DNA of 35,785 nt from Caballeronia grimmiae. GTDB lineage: Bacteria > Pseudomonadota > Gammaproteobacteria > Burkholderiales > Burkholderiaceae. Both the position numbers and the translations under genes were made by a program. The stretch covers positions 1-35,785 of the forward strand of contig NZ_JFHE01000047.1 in NCBI RefSeq assembly GCF_000698555.1, in the 5' to 3' direction. Of this stretch, positions 7,643 through 15,756 are shown piece by piece (positions within the stretch are counted from its first letter, which is position 1; each line of letters begins with the position of its first letter). The notes under the pieces are model-generated. The model was given only the letters and a program-made list of their open reading frames with translations. It did no database searches and was not told the origin of the DNA.

Positions 7643-7718
7643 GGGTCGTTAGCTCAGCTGGTAGAGCAGCGGACTTTTAATCCGTTGGTCACAGGTTCGA
7701 ATCCCGTACGGCCTACCA
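7643..7718 (+). tRNA. tRNA-Lys (anticodon TTT)
   Basis: This is a complete 76-nt tRNA. The acceptor stem pairs GGGTCGT with ACGGCCT, with G-T pairs at its ends. The D arm is AGCTCAGCTGGTAGAGC. The anticodon stem pairs GCGGA with TCCGT around the loop CTTTTAA, giving anticodon TTT at 7676-7678. The T arm is ACAGGTTCGAATCCCGT. The discriminator base is A and CCA is encoded. It stands alone between its own promoter and terminator. Confidence 0.98.
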
Positions 7719-7725
7719 AAGAATC

Positions 7726-7763
7726 AAAAAGGGCTACGCAATCGCGTAGCCCTTTTTCTTTTT
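7726..7763 (+). terminator. Rho-independent terminator of tRNA-Lys
   Basis: GGGCTACGC (7731-7739) pairs perfectly with GCGTAGCCC (7744-7752) around an AATC loop. The stem is extended by A5/T5, and a T-rich tract follows to 7763. Confidence 0.95.
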
Positions 7764-7828
7764 CCGCGCCGTTCTACGTTTTCCTGCCGCGCGAAACATA
7801 GTCCTCCGGACCATTCCCCTCCGGCATC

Positions 7829-7845
7829 GGGACACAATCTGTCCC
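7829..7845 (+). promoter_or_regulatory. Inverted-repeat operator at the WYL regulator promoter
   Basis: This is a perfect 6-bp inverted repeat, GGGACA-N5-TGTCCC. It covers where the -35 would be for the TATAAT at 7855-7860, so a bound protein would be expected to repress. Closely related copies lie at 14574-14590 and 14619-14635 next to the nuclease operon. Binding by the adjacent WYL regulator is inferred. Confidence 0.6.
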
Positions 7846-7854
7846 TGTCCTTCC

Positions 7855-7860
7855 TATAAT
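7855..7860 (+). promoter_or_regulatory. -10 element of the WYL regulator gene
   Basis: TATAAT lies 29 bases before the start codon at 7890. No good -35 is present at the expected distance, because that position is occupied by the inverted repeat. Confidence 0.5.
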
Positions 7861-7866
7861 CGAGCC

Positions 7867-7893
7867 ATGTCTTTTCCGCTCGATTCCCCATGA
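7867..7893 (+). CDS. Possible 8-codon leader ORF overlapping the WYL start
   Basis: The ORF is ATG then SFPLDSP and a TGA that overlaps the regulator's ATG in ATGA (7890-7893). It begins 6 nt after the -10 and has no ribosome site. It may be coincidental, but it mirrors the arrangement before ybgC. Confidence 0.2.
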   Translation: MSFPLDSP

Positions 7894-8966
7894 CCTCCAG
7901 CCTCGACGAAGCCATTCTCCGCGTGCTGCCGACCGAGCGCGACGCCGTCGCCTGGCTGCCGACGCCCGAAGTGCGCAGGCGGCTCGAGGAGCGCGGGCAT
8001 CGCGTCGGATACACGAAGAAAGTGCAGCGCCATCTCACTGCGCTCGAAGCCGAATCGCGCGTCATTTCGACGATCAACGGCCGCGAACTGCTCTGGCAGC
8101 GCAAGCCGTGGCTGCATGGGCTGCAGGAAGGCGTCGGGCTGATGAGCGCGTCGGAAGCCGTCGCGTTTCACATCCTTCAGCGCTTTGCCGGCAACAAGCT
8201 GCCGAACGCAGTGACCAAGGACATCGACCCGCTCTTTCAGGCGGCCGAAGCGCGGCTGTCGCAGGAGAAGGCGGATAGCCGCATCTATCGCGCGTGGGCG
8301 GACAAGATCGATTCCGTCGATGGCGCCTTCACGCTGATTCGCCCGAAGCTGCGTCCCGACATCTTCAACACCGTCGCCACCGCGACGTTCTTCGAGCGCG
8401 AACTGCTCGTGCAGTATCGTCCTGCCTACAAGGGCGAAGGAAGCGCCGATCAGAAGACGAGGCGGCTCTGGCCGCTCGCGCTCGTCGAATCGGCGGGCGT
8501 GATGTACATGGTCGCGCAGGACCCGGGCCGCGCCCCGCGCATCGAACAAGGCGAAAAGGAAGCGGCGCGCGCGCTGTATCGGCTGGACCGCATTCGTTCG
8601 GTGACGGAGTCCGGCGAGCCGTTCACGTATCCCGAAGACTTCAAGCTGCGCAAGTACATCGAAACGCAGCAGGCGTTCGACTTCCTGCCCGAGCCGCCCG
8701 TGCGCCTGGAACTGGCATTTGAAGGAAGCGCGGGCAATCAGTTGCGCGAATCGCCGATGTCGAAGGATCAGCAAATCGACACGCTCCCCGATGGCCGCAT
8801 GAAAGTGACCGGCACGGTAACGCCCAGTCTCAAGCTGCGATGGTGGCTGCGCGCGCTCGGCGCGGGCGTCGAAATTCTCGCGCCCCGCTCGCTGCGCGAC
8901 GAGTTCGCCGACGATTATTCGAAGCTCGCGAAGCGCTATGCCGCGCACGAGGACGCCCGCGCATGA
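7890..8966 (+). CDS. WYL-domain transcriptional regulator
   Basis: This 358-residue protein has the three-part layout of WYL regulators. A winged helix-turn-helix lies at about residues 1-75 (TPEVRRRLEERGHRVGYTKKVQRHLTALE). A WYL domain spans about 155-255, with LWPLALVESAGVMYMVAQD as its core. A C-terminal WCX extension (about 270-350) ends in LRWWLRALGAGVEIL. Members such as PafBC, BrxR and CapW control DNA-damage or phage-defence genes, binding inverted repeats and sensing nucleic acid ligands. Its own promoter carries GGGACA-N5-TGTCCC, and two degenerate copies flank the nuclease operon 6.7 kb away. Its stop overlaps the sirtuin start (ATGA at 8963), so the two are co-translated. The ligand is unknown. 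Confidence 0.9.
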   Translation: MTSSLDEAILRVLPTERDAVAWLPTPEVRRRLEERGHRVGYTKKVQRHLTALEAESRVISTINGRELLWQRKPWLHGLQEGVGLMSASEAVAFHILQRFAGNKLPNAVTKDIDPLFQAAEARLSQEKADSRIYRAWADKIDSVDGAFTLIRPKLRPDIFNTVATATFFERELLVQYRPAYKGEGSADQKTRRLWPLALVESAGVMYMVAQDPGRAPRIEQGEKEAARALYRLDRIRSVTESGEPFTYPEDFKLRKYIETQQAFDFLPEPPVRLELAFEGSAGNQLRESPMSKDQQIDTLPDGRMKVTGTVTPSLKLRWWLRALGAGVEILAPRSLRDEFADDYSKLAKRYAAHEDARA

Positions 8967-9784
8967 GCGACGAAACGCCGACGAGCATCCTTCAAGCCGC
9001 AGCGTGGCTGCGCGACGCCGATGGCCTGCTCATCACCGCCGGCGCGGGCATGGGCGTTGATTCGGGCCTGCCGGATTTTCGCGGGCCTGAGGGCTTCTGG
9101 CGCGCTTACCCGGCGCTGCGGCATCACGGATTCTCGTTCGAGGAGATGGCCAATCCAGCGGGTTTCACGCGGCATCCGCGGCTCGCGTGGGGCTTCTACG
9201 GGCATCGCCTGGCGCTGTATCGTGCGACGCAGCCGCATGACGGCTTTCGCCTGCTTCATCGTTGGGCCGCGCGGATGGCCCATGGCGCATTCGTCTTCAC
9301 CAGCAATGTCGACGGCCAGTTCCAGCGCGCGGGCTTCGCGCCCGAGCGCGTCGCGGAATGCCACGGCTCGATTCACGCGATGCAATGCATCGAGCCCTGC
9401 ACCGGCGATATCTGGGCCGCCGACGGCTTTGATCCGGTCGTCGACGAAACGCGCTGCGAACTCGTCAACGCGCTGCCGATGTGTCCGCGTTGCGGGCGCA
9501 TCGCGCGTCCGAATATCCTCATGTTCGGCGACTGGAACTGGCTCGACACGCACGCCGCGCGTCAGGAGCGCAGGCTCGCCGCCTGGCTTCAGGGCGTCGA
9601 GCGGCTGGTGGTCGTGGAGATGGGCGCGGGCCGCGCGCTGCCGACCGTCAGACGCTTCAGCGAGCGACACGGCCCGCGCGTGATCCGCATCAATCCGCGC
9701 GAGCATGGGATTGCGCCGGGCGTGGGCGTCGGCATTGCGGGCGGCGCGAAGGAGACGCTGCTGCGTCTCGATCAGCTCATGTAG
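8963..9784 (+). CDS. Sirtuin (SIR2-family NAD-dependent protein deacylase)
   Basis: The 273-residue protein has a complete sirtuin core. The NAD site GAGMGVDSGLPDFRG is at 27-41, TSNVD at 113-117 (TQNVD in most members), and the catalytic His134 in ECHGS. The zinc ligands are Cys142, Cys146, Cys174 and Cys177. The first pair is spaced CX3C rather than the usual CX2C. ARPNILMFGD follows. The family removes acyl groups from lysines using NAD, and some SIR2 proteins instead act as NADases in phage defence. The zinc module and length suggest a deacylase. It overlaps the regulator by 4 bases, and its tail overlaps the convergent ATPase gene by 13 bases (9772-9784). Substrates cannot be read from the sequence. 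Confidence 0.88.
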   Translation: MSDETPTSILQAAAWLRDADGLLITAGAGMGVDSGLPDFRGPEGFWRAYPALRHHGFSFEEMANPAGFTRHPRLAWGFYGHRLALYRATQPHDGFRLLHRWAARMAHGAFVFTSNVDGQFQRAGFAPERVAECHGSIHAMQCIEPCTGDIWAADGFDPVVDETRCELVNALPMCPRCGRIARPNILMFGDWNWLDTHAARQERRLAAWLQGVERLVVVEMGAGRALPTVRRFSERHGPRVIRINPREHGIAPGVGVGIAGGAKETLLRLDQLM

Positions 9785-12700
9785 CGCACGTTGACCTGCG
9801 GCCCGAACACGTCGCGCACCATGCCGACGAGATGATCGTGGTGGCTCAGGAAAATCACCTGCGTGCGCTTCGCGAGATGCGCAAGCACGCGCAGGCCGGC
9901 GCGGGCGCGGGCATCGTCGAAATTGATGAAGAGATCGTCCGCGACGAACGGCAGCGCCGATGCCTTCTCGCCGTGCTCTTCCAGCGCCGCGAGGCGCAGC
10001 GCGAGATACAACTGGTCGCGCGTGCCCTCGCTCATGCCGCCGATCTCCACATGCTCGCCGCTCGCCGCGCGCACCGCGGCCAGCGCCATCGGCTGGCGAT
10101 CGTAATCGACGACGAGCCGCGAGAACGTGCCCAGCGTCAGCTCGCAGAAAATGGCGCTCGCACGCGAAAGCATCGGGCCCTGGCGGCGTTCGCGATATCG
10201 GTCGATGGCCCATTTCAGCAACGTCGATGCCGTCTCGACCTTGACGAAGCTTCGGCTGCATCGGCCATCGCGGACAAGGCTTCCTGACGCTTCGCCTCCG
10301 CGCGTGCGGCGTTGGCCTCGCCGGAAATGGCGGCCAGTTCGCGGTTCGCGGCGGCAAGTTCGGCGGCGAGTTCCGTCGAAGCGTGCACCGACTCGTTCAG
10401 CGCCCCGCCGATCAATGAAAGCTCCGCCTCCACGCTGGCGATGTCCGCGCCCTCCACGTCTGCGATGAGCGCATCGAGCGTCAGCCCGTCGCCGCCTTTG
10501 ATGAACGCATCGCGCGCGTCGTTGACGGCTGCGATCAGTTCGCGCTTGCGCGTCGACTTCGCGATGCGCGCCGCGAGTTGATCCGGCGTGTCGACGCCCG
10601 CGAGTTCGTAGAGCGGTCGAAGGCTCGCGCGCGCGTCCTCGACAGCGGCTTTCGCCGCGCTCATGTGCCCGTTCGCCGCCGCGAGTGCCTTCGTGAGACG
10701 CTCGGCTTCAGCGCGCGCCCCGCACGCGCTTTCGAGGCGCGTCGACAATTCGAGCGACACCCCGTTCGCTTCCAGCGTGGCGAGTTCGCTATCGACCAGC
10801 CCCGCCAGCCGCGCCGCATTCGATGCCAACGCCGCGAGCGACGCGCGCATCACGTCGATCTGGCCGCTGCGGATCGCATCCACCTGCACGAGCTGCTCGC
10901 CGATTCTCTTCACGATGCCGATGGCCGTCTCCGCCGCCGACTGCGAATCCGCCGCAACCGCGACGCCCGCCTTCCCGACTGCGGCTGCCCACCCGCCTTG
11001 CCAGCGCGCGAACGCTTCGTTCGCGGACTTAGCCGTGGCTTGCCGCGCGACGCTTTCGGCGCGCGCCGTGTCCAGTTGCGCGCTGACATGACGACGCGTG
11101 AGCATCGCCGCATCGATTTCGCCGATGTGCGTTTCCGCGATGTCGCATAGCGTGTCGAGACGCGCGGACGTATCGACGGCGACGCCCGCATCGCCCAGAT
11201 GGCGCGCAAGGTCGTCGCGGTGCGCGGCGGCATCGGCGGATTCGCGGGCAAGCTCGGCGCTGTGCTTGTCCAGCGTTTGCGACGCCGCGAGCGCCTGTTC
11301 GCGGCGCACGAACCACGATGGAACGTCGTCGAGCGCCATGTCCGCAATTTGCGACTGCGCGGCGAGCGCGCGCCACGATGCGTCTAAGTTTTCCAGCGCA
11401 GCCGTTGCGTCGCGTTCCGCTTGCCGGCGGCGCTCGACGGTCTGCTCGTCCGCCGCCACGCGGCGCTTCAAAGCGGCAAGCTGCGTCGACTGTCCGACCG
11501 AGCCGAGCTGACGGTCGGCGAACTCGTCCGCCGCGCGCATCGTGGTTTCGAAAGGCGTCGCGCCGGTCGAGAGCGTCACTTCGCCCGAACGAATTGCTTG
11601 CCATGCCGCGTCGCGTGCATTGCGCGCATCGCGCACTTCATCGCCGGTCACGACCCGATGCGTCTCCACGAAGTCGCCGAGTTCGGTTCGCGTGGCGTCG
11701 AGGGCGTCTTGCGCTTCCTTCAGGCGATCGACGGCCAACGCGACGCGCGACGCCAGCGCCTGCCGCTCGTCGCGCATCGACGCGATGCGTTCGACTGCCG
11801 GCAAGGTCATCGCCCGCAATTCGACGAGTGGGCGCGTCCACTTGCCGAGCGATGCCAGCCCCGCTTGCAGCGCGTATTCGGCCTCGCGGCGGGCATCGTC
11901 GAGACGGCGCTGCGTCGCGTCAGTATCGCGAACCTTCTGCGCGGCACGCACGGCGGCACGCAAGCCGGGCGCGACGTCGGCGCTCGCGATGGCCGCGAGG
12001 CGCGCTTCGAGCGCAGCGATTTCCGCGATGCCCTCCTCCACCGCCTGCTGTGCATGACGCGCGGCGAGTTCGAGTTCACCGCGTTCGAGCATGAGACTCG
12101 ACACGGTCTGCAACGCGAGCGGCCCCGGCAGCGATCGGCGCGCGCCGGCTTCGTCCTGCGGCCAGCCGAGTTGCGCGCAGTCCTGCGCGATCTGCCGCAG
12201 ACGCGCAGCGACGTCCTGCTCGAGCCGCGTGATTTCGTCGGCGTGATTCGCGCACTGGTGTCGCGTCGCTTCGAGCGCGCGAATGTCCGCTTCGACTGCG
12301 AGCAGCGTCTGGTCGATGCGAATCTCGCCGAGTTCCTTCTTCAGTTGCCCGACGTCGTTCGCGTGCAGATCGAGCGCGGTTTGCGCCGAAGCAAGCCGTG
12401 TCAGCGCGTTCTGCAGCGTGGCTTCGGCGTTGACGGGGAGATCGGCGGTATCGTCGAGTTCGTTCAGTTCCGCCGACTTCTCGCGCCAGACGTTCAGATA
12501 AGGCGCGACGCGCCGGATGCGTTCGAACCGCGCCCGCTTCGCTTCCAGTTCCGCGCGACGCGCTTCCTGCTCGCGGCTGCGCTCCTGCACGTCCTCGACC
12601 GCGCCGTGCGCGCGACGCCACTGTGCAGTCCGCACGCTCGCGGTCTTGAGTTCGGCGGTGGCCTCTTCGTATTGCTTCAAGCCGACGTAGTACGTGCGCC

Positions 12701-13235
12701 CGCTCGCCCGATGCTTCGTCCAGATTTCCTTCGCTTCGTCGGCAAGACGCTGGCGCACCTCGCCGAGGCTCGCAATACCAGCAGCCGATTGAAACAGCAC
12801 CTGCCCGACATCGCTCGATGCATCGAGAATGCTCTTGCTTCCCTGAATCAACGTCTCGTGATCGAGGCAATACATCTGCTCGAAGAAGCTCTTGTCAGCG
12901 GTGCCGAGGAACGGTGCGAGCGCGTCGGCGGTGAGCGCGTCGCCATTGGGCGTGACGAGCGGCGACTTGCGGCTCTTGGTGCGATGGAACGCGATGCCCG
13001 CGCCGTCCTTCTGCAGCTTGCCGCCCACCCGCAGATCGCTTTGCGGGTGCCGGAACGCGAGCGGCGAGCTATGCGGCATGCCGAACAACAGTTCGGAAAT
13101 GGCGGTTTTGATCGTCGATTTACCGGCTTCGTTGGGGCCGACGACGAAGTGAAAGTCCTGTTCCGCCGACGGAAACTCGACGGCATGATCGGTGAATTTG
13201 CCGTAGCGGATGAGATCGAGCTGACTGATCCGCAT
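9772..13235 (-). pseudogene. YhaN-like SMC/AAA ATPase, frameshifted near 10243-10250
   Basis: Intact, this would be a protein of about 1154 residues (963 in B. subtilis YhaN). Walker A, GPNEAGKS, is at 33-40 after MRISQLDLIRYGKF. A very long coiled coil rich in Ala, Arg and Glu follows. The C-terminal head, in another frame (10221 down to 9772), has the ABC signature MSEGTRDQLYLALRLAAL, Walker B LPFVADDLFINFDD, and a switch histidine (FLSHHDHL). The first frame stops at 10215, giving 1006 residues without a C-terminal head. One missing base, in GAAGCTTCG near 10245-10253, would restore it. Walker A and Walker B are both needed for ATP hydrolysis, so the gene is inactive as written unless this is a sequencing error. 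It starts 3 bases after the nuclease stop. Confidence 0.8.
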
Positions 13236-13238
13236 GCG

Positions 13239-14504
13239 TCACTCCGCGTCCGCAAGTTGCGCGATCAGACCGGAGCGCACTTCGCTTACGAGCTTCGACA
13301 GGTCGCCGTCGCGCACGTACTCGAGTTCCGGCACAGACTTCTGCAATTCAGCCGGCGCCTGCGATGCCAGGGTGATGAGCCGCTCTTTCAGCAACGCGAG
13401 AAATTCGGGACCGGATTCGGCTTCGATCAGCAGGCCGTGGAGATCCGCGAGCGCATCGGCGGCGCCGTCAAGCCTCGATGCCGCGAGGTCGCGCGCAATC
13501 GGCTGCGTCGTTACTTTTACTTTTTCCAGCCACAGTGAGTCATGGCTGATCGCCGCAATCTGCGCGAGCACTTCGGCGCGCAGTTGCGTCGCGTTTGCGA
13601 AGAGTTCGCCGTGCGCCTTCGTCGCGCCGGTGACCGTCACGCGCACCGCGTGCGGCACGGGCCGCTCGGCTTGTTCGATCAGCGCTTCGAGCGCACGTCC
13701 GGCCGCGCGCGCGACTTCATCGAGCGTGGCGAGGCCGGCTGCATCGACGGTGACGGATTCCCAGCGCAACACGTCGATGAAAAGCCGCTCGACGCTCACT
13801 TCGTCCGACTCCGACACGTTGACGATCACCGCGCCGCGCCTTCCCGTCTCGCGGATGTTGCGCCCTTGCAGGTTTCCCGGAAACACGATCGTCGACACTT
13901 CATCCCACATTGCGAATTCATGCACGTGGCCGAGCGCCCAATAGTGATATTCGCGGGCATGCAGTTCGGCGACGGTGCACGGCGCGTAGTTCGCATGCGC
14001 CGACGATCCTTCGAGCGCCGTATGCAGCACGCCGATATTGAAATAGCCGTCGACCGGCGACGGATACGCGGTCGCGAGATTGGCCGTGACCGCCTTGTCC
14101 TTGAAGCTGTGACCGTGCAGCGCGACCTTGAGCGCGTCGATGCGATAAGTCTGCGGCTTCCTCGTCGAAAACGTGTGGACGTTGTCGGGCAATTGAAGCT
14201 GGCTCGTCATCTCGCTTTCGGCGTCGTGGTTGCCGTAAAGCACGTAGACGGGAATGTTCGCCCGGCGCAACTTGCCCATCTCCTTGCAGAAGAAGATGCC
14301 GGTGTTGTGATCGCGCCAGGTGCCGTCGTAGAGATCGCCGGCAATGATCATGAAGTCGACCTGCTCGTCGATGGCGATCGACACGAGCTTCGAGAACGCC
14401 TCGCGCGTCGCGTTGCGCAGCATGTCGGCGGGCGCGTCGGCGTAGGCGGACAGGCCGTGCAGCGGGCTGTCGAGATGAATGTCGGCCGCGTGGATGAAGC
14501 GCAT
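13239..14504 (-). CDS. YhaO/SbcD-like DNA repair metallo-exonuclease
   Basis: This 421-residue protein has a calcineurin-type phosphoesterase core. The metal-binding motifs are in order: DIH at 8-10 (AADIHLDSP), GDLYDG, YGNHDAE and GHVHE. This is the DNA exonuclease class containing SbcD, Mre11 and YhaO, and length and sequence favour YhaO. The C-terminal part (about 280-421) is mostly helical and would dock on the ATPase. The ATG at 14502-14504 has AAGAGGAAG about eight bases upstream. The frame is open further upstream, but that stretch holds operator-like repeats instead. It is the first gene of a two-gene operon with the YhaN-like ATPase, and the pair would form an SbcCD/Rad50-Mre11-type end-processing complex. 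Confidence 0.9.
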   Translation of the reverse strand: MRFIHAADIHLDSPLHGLSAYADAPADMLRNATREAFSKLVSIAIDEQVDFMIIAGDLYDGTWRDHNTGIFFCKEMGKLRRANIPVYVLYGNHDAESEMTSQLQLPDNVHTFSTRKPQTYRIDALKVALHGHSFKDKAVTANLATAYPSPVDGYFNIGVLHTALEGSSAHANYAPCTVAELHAREYHYWALGHVHEFAMWDEVSTIVFPGNLQGRNIRETGRRGAVIVNVSESDEVSVERLFIDVLRWESVTVDAAGLATLDEVARAAGRALEALIEQAERPVPHAVRVTVTGATKAHGELFANATQLRAEVLAQIAAISHDSLWLEKVKVTTQPIARDLAASRLDGAADALADLHGLLIEAESGPEFLALLKERLITLASQAPAELQKSVPELEYVRDGDLSKLVSEVRSGLIAQLADAE

Positions 14505-14573
14505 CGCGTTGTCTTCCTCTTGAGTGTTGGTGTCGCGCTTGACGCATCCGGACGTCGATGCTTGCACGTGAAG

Positions 14574-14590
14574 TAGACACTTCGCGTCCC
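14574..14590. promoter_or_regulatory. Operator-like repeat, copy 2 (degenerate)
   Basis: TAGACA-N5-CGTCCC matches the WYL-gene site GGGACA-N5-TGTCCC at nine of twelve arm bases with identical spacing. It lies 70 bases before the nuclease start. On the minus strand a weak AAGCAT (about 14559-14564) sits 9-10 bases downstream of it, the same geometry as at the WYL promoter. Confidence 0.4.
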
Positions 14591-14618
14591 GGTCGCGCGA
14601 ACGATCCGGCATCGGTAA

Positions 14619-14635
14619 GAGACACGATGTGTCCC
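14619..14635. promoter_or_regulatory. Operator-like repeat, copy 3
   Basis: GAGACA-N5-TGTCCC matches the WYL-gene site at eleven of twelve arm bases with the same 5-base spacer. It is centred 45 bp from copy 2, between the nuclease gene (-) and the orphan small gene (+). Both this copy and the WYL copy are preceded by CCGGCATCGG. Confidence 0.55.
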
Positions 14636-14684
14636 GGCTCGAACGGACAATCATCGAACATCAACACGAGAGCGAGGTCTACCG

Positions 14685-14906
14685 ATGACAAGTCCCTACA
14701 CCACGCATAACGTCGATGCCGCGATCGTTCATCTGGAACGCGTCCTGTCGGCGGAAGGCGCGAATTCGCTGTTCGGCCAGACGTATTGGCGCACGCGCCT
14801 GCAGCAGGTCAGCGCGACGCATGGCTTGCTGCGCAATCAGCGCATGCGGCTGGACCGGCTGATGACCCGGCTCGCCGATGCCTCCCGCGCCGGGCGGCCG
14901 CGATGA
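14685..14906 (+). CDS. Small protein of unknown function (73 residues)
   Basis: I do not recognise this protein. It starts MTSPYTTHNVDAAIVHLERV, is rich in Arg and Leu, and looks wholly helical from about residue 9 (LERVLSAEGANSLFGQTYW, LRNQRMRLDRLMTRLAD). It has no signal peptide or membrane segment. The ATG is preceded by GAGCGAGG at a plausible distance. It is divergent from the nuclease operon, sharing the region with two operator-like repeats, so it may be controlled with the DNA-processing genes. Its stop lies 6 bases from the end of convergent rsmA. Codon use resembles its neighbours. Coding is likely but not certain. Confidence 0.6.
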   Translation: MTSPYTTHNVDAAIVHLERVLSAEGANSLFGQTYWRTRLQQVSATHGLLRNQRMRLDRLMTRLADASRAGRPR

Positions 14907-14912
14907 GCGCGT

Positions 14913-15722
14913 CTATGCACGCTCCACGGCCTGCGCAAGCGCAACGAACTCCGCAACCGGCACTTCTTCGGCGCGGCGCGCGAGATCGAAGCCGAGCGCG
15001 TCGAAGTCGATTCTGTCGCGATACGCGGCAAGATTGTTGCGCAGCACCTTGCGGCGCTGCGCGAACGCAGCCTTGACGACATCGCTCAGCACGGCGTCGT
15101 TCACGGCCGGCAGTTCATGCGGCGCGAACGGAATCATGCGGACGATCGCGGAGTTCACTTTCGGCGGCGGATTGAACGATTCGGGCGGCACGTCGATCAG
15201 CTTGTCCATCACGTAGCGGTATTGCAGCATCACCGACAAGCGCCCGTAATCTTTGGTCGCCGGCTCCGCGATCATGCGCTCGACGACTTCGTCCTGAAGC
15301 ATGAAGTGCTGATCGATGACTTTCGGCGCAAACGCCGTCAGGTGAAACAGCAGCGGGCTCGAAATGTTGTACGGCAGATTGCCGACGATGCGCAGCGTCG
15401 GTTTGTCGCCGTCCAGCGCGAGCGCGCCGAAGTCGAAGTCGAGCGCATCGGCGGAATGCACAACGAGCTTGTCGCCGAAGCGCTTCTCCAGCCGGCCGAT
15501 CAGGTCGCGGTCCAGTTCCACCGCATGCAGCGGCGCCTCCGGCGTGGACAGGCGCGCGATCAGCGGTTCGGTCAGCGCGGCGAGGCCCGGCCCGATCTCG
15601 ACCATGCGCTCGCCGCGCTTCGGCGCGATGACGTCGACGATGGAATCGATCACGCCCTGATCGACGAGAAAGTTCTGGCCGAAGCGCTTGCGGGCGAGAT
15701 GGCCCTGATGTTTGGTGGACAT
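14913..15722 (-). CDS. rsmA: 16S rRNA (adenine1518-N6/adenine1519-N6)-dimethyltransferase
   Basis: RsmA (KsgA) dimethylates two adjacent adenines at the 3' end of 16S rRNA using S-adenosylmethionine, a late check in 30S assembly. Loss gives kasugamycin resistance. It has 269 residues (273 in E. coli). The motifs are RKRFGQNFL (11-19), the SAM-binding VEIGPGLAALTE (41-52), acidic VELDRDL (68-74), and catalytic NLPY at 115-118. The C-terminal domain carries FNPPPKVNSAIVRM and the AFAQRRKVLRNNL helix. It is the last gene of the lptD-surA-pdxA-rsmA operon, 34 bases after pdxA. Confidence 0.97.
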   Translation of the reverse strand: MSTKHQGHLARKRFGQNFLVDQGVIDSIVDVIAPKRGERMVEIGPGLAALTEPLIARLSTPEAPLHAVELDRDLIGRLEKRFGDKLVVHSADALDFDFGALALDGDKPTLRIVGNLPYNISSPLLFHLTAFAPKVIDQHFMLQDEVVERMIAEPATKDYGRLSVMLQYRYVMDKLIDVPPESFNPPPKVNSAIVRMIPFAPHELPAVNDAVLSDVVKAAFAQRRKVLRNNLAAYRDRIDFDALGFDLARRAEEVPVAEFVALAQAVERA

Positions 15723-15756
15723 ACGTGTCTGGTAGATGCGGTCGCCCGCTATGACT

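Noticed and set aside
7538..7801. An 87-codon frame across the tRNA
   Set aside because: It overlaps the tRNA and its terminator and has no coding features.
10243..10256. Programmed -1 frameshifting in the YhaN-like gene
   Set aside because: No slippery heptamer of the X XXY YYZ type and no evident downstream stimulatory structure were seen; mutation or sequencing error is simpler.
7643..14906. Genomic island inserted at tRNA-Lys
   Set aside because: No integrase, no repeat of the tRNA 3' end and no shift in base composition were seen. The tRNA keeps its own terminator directly downstream.
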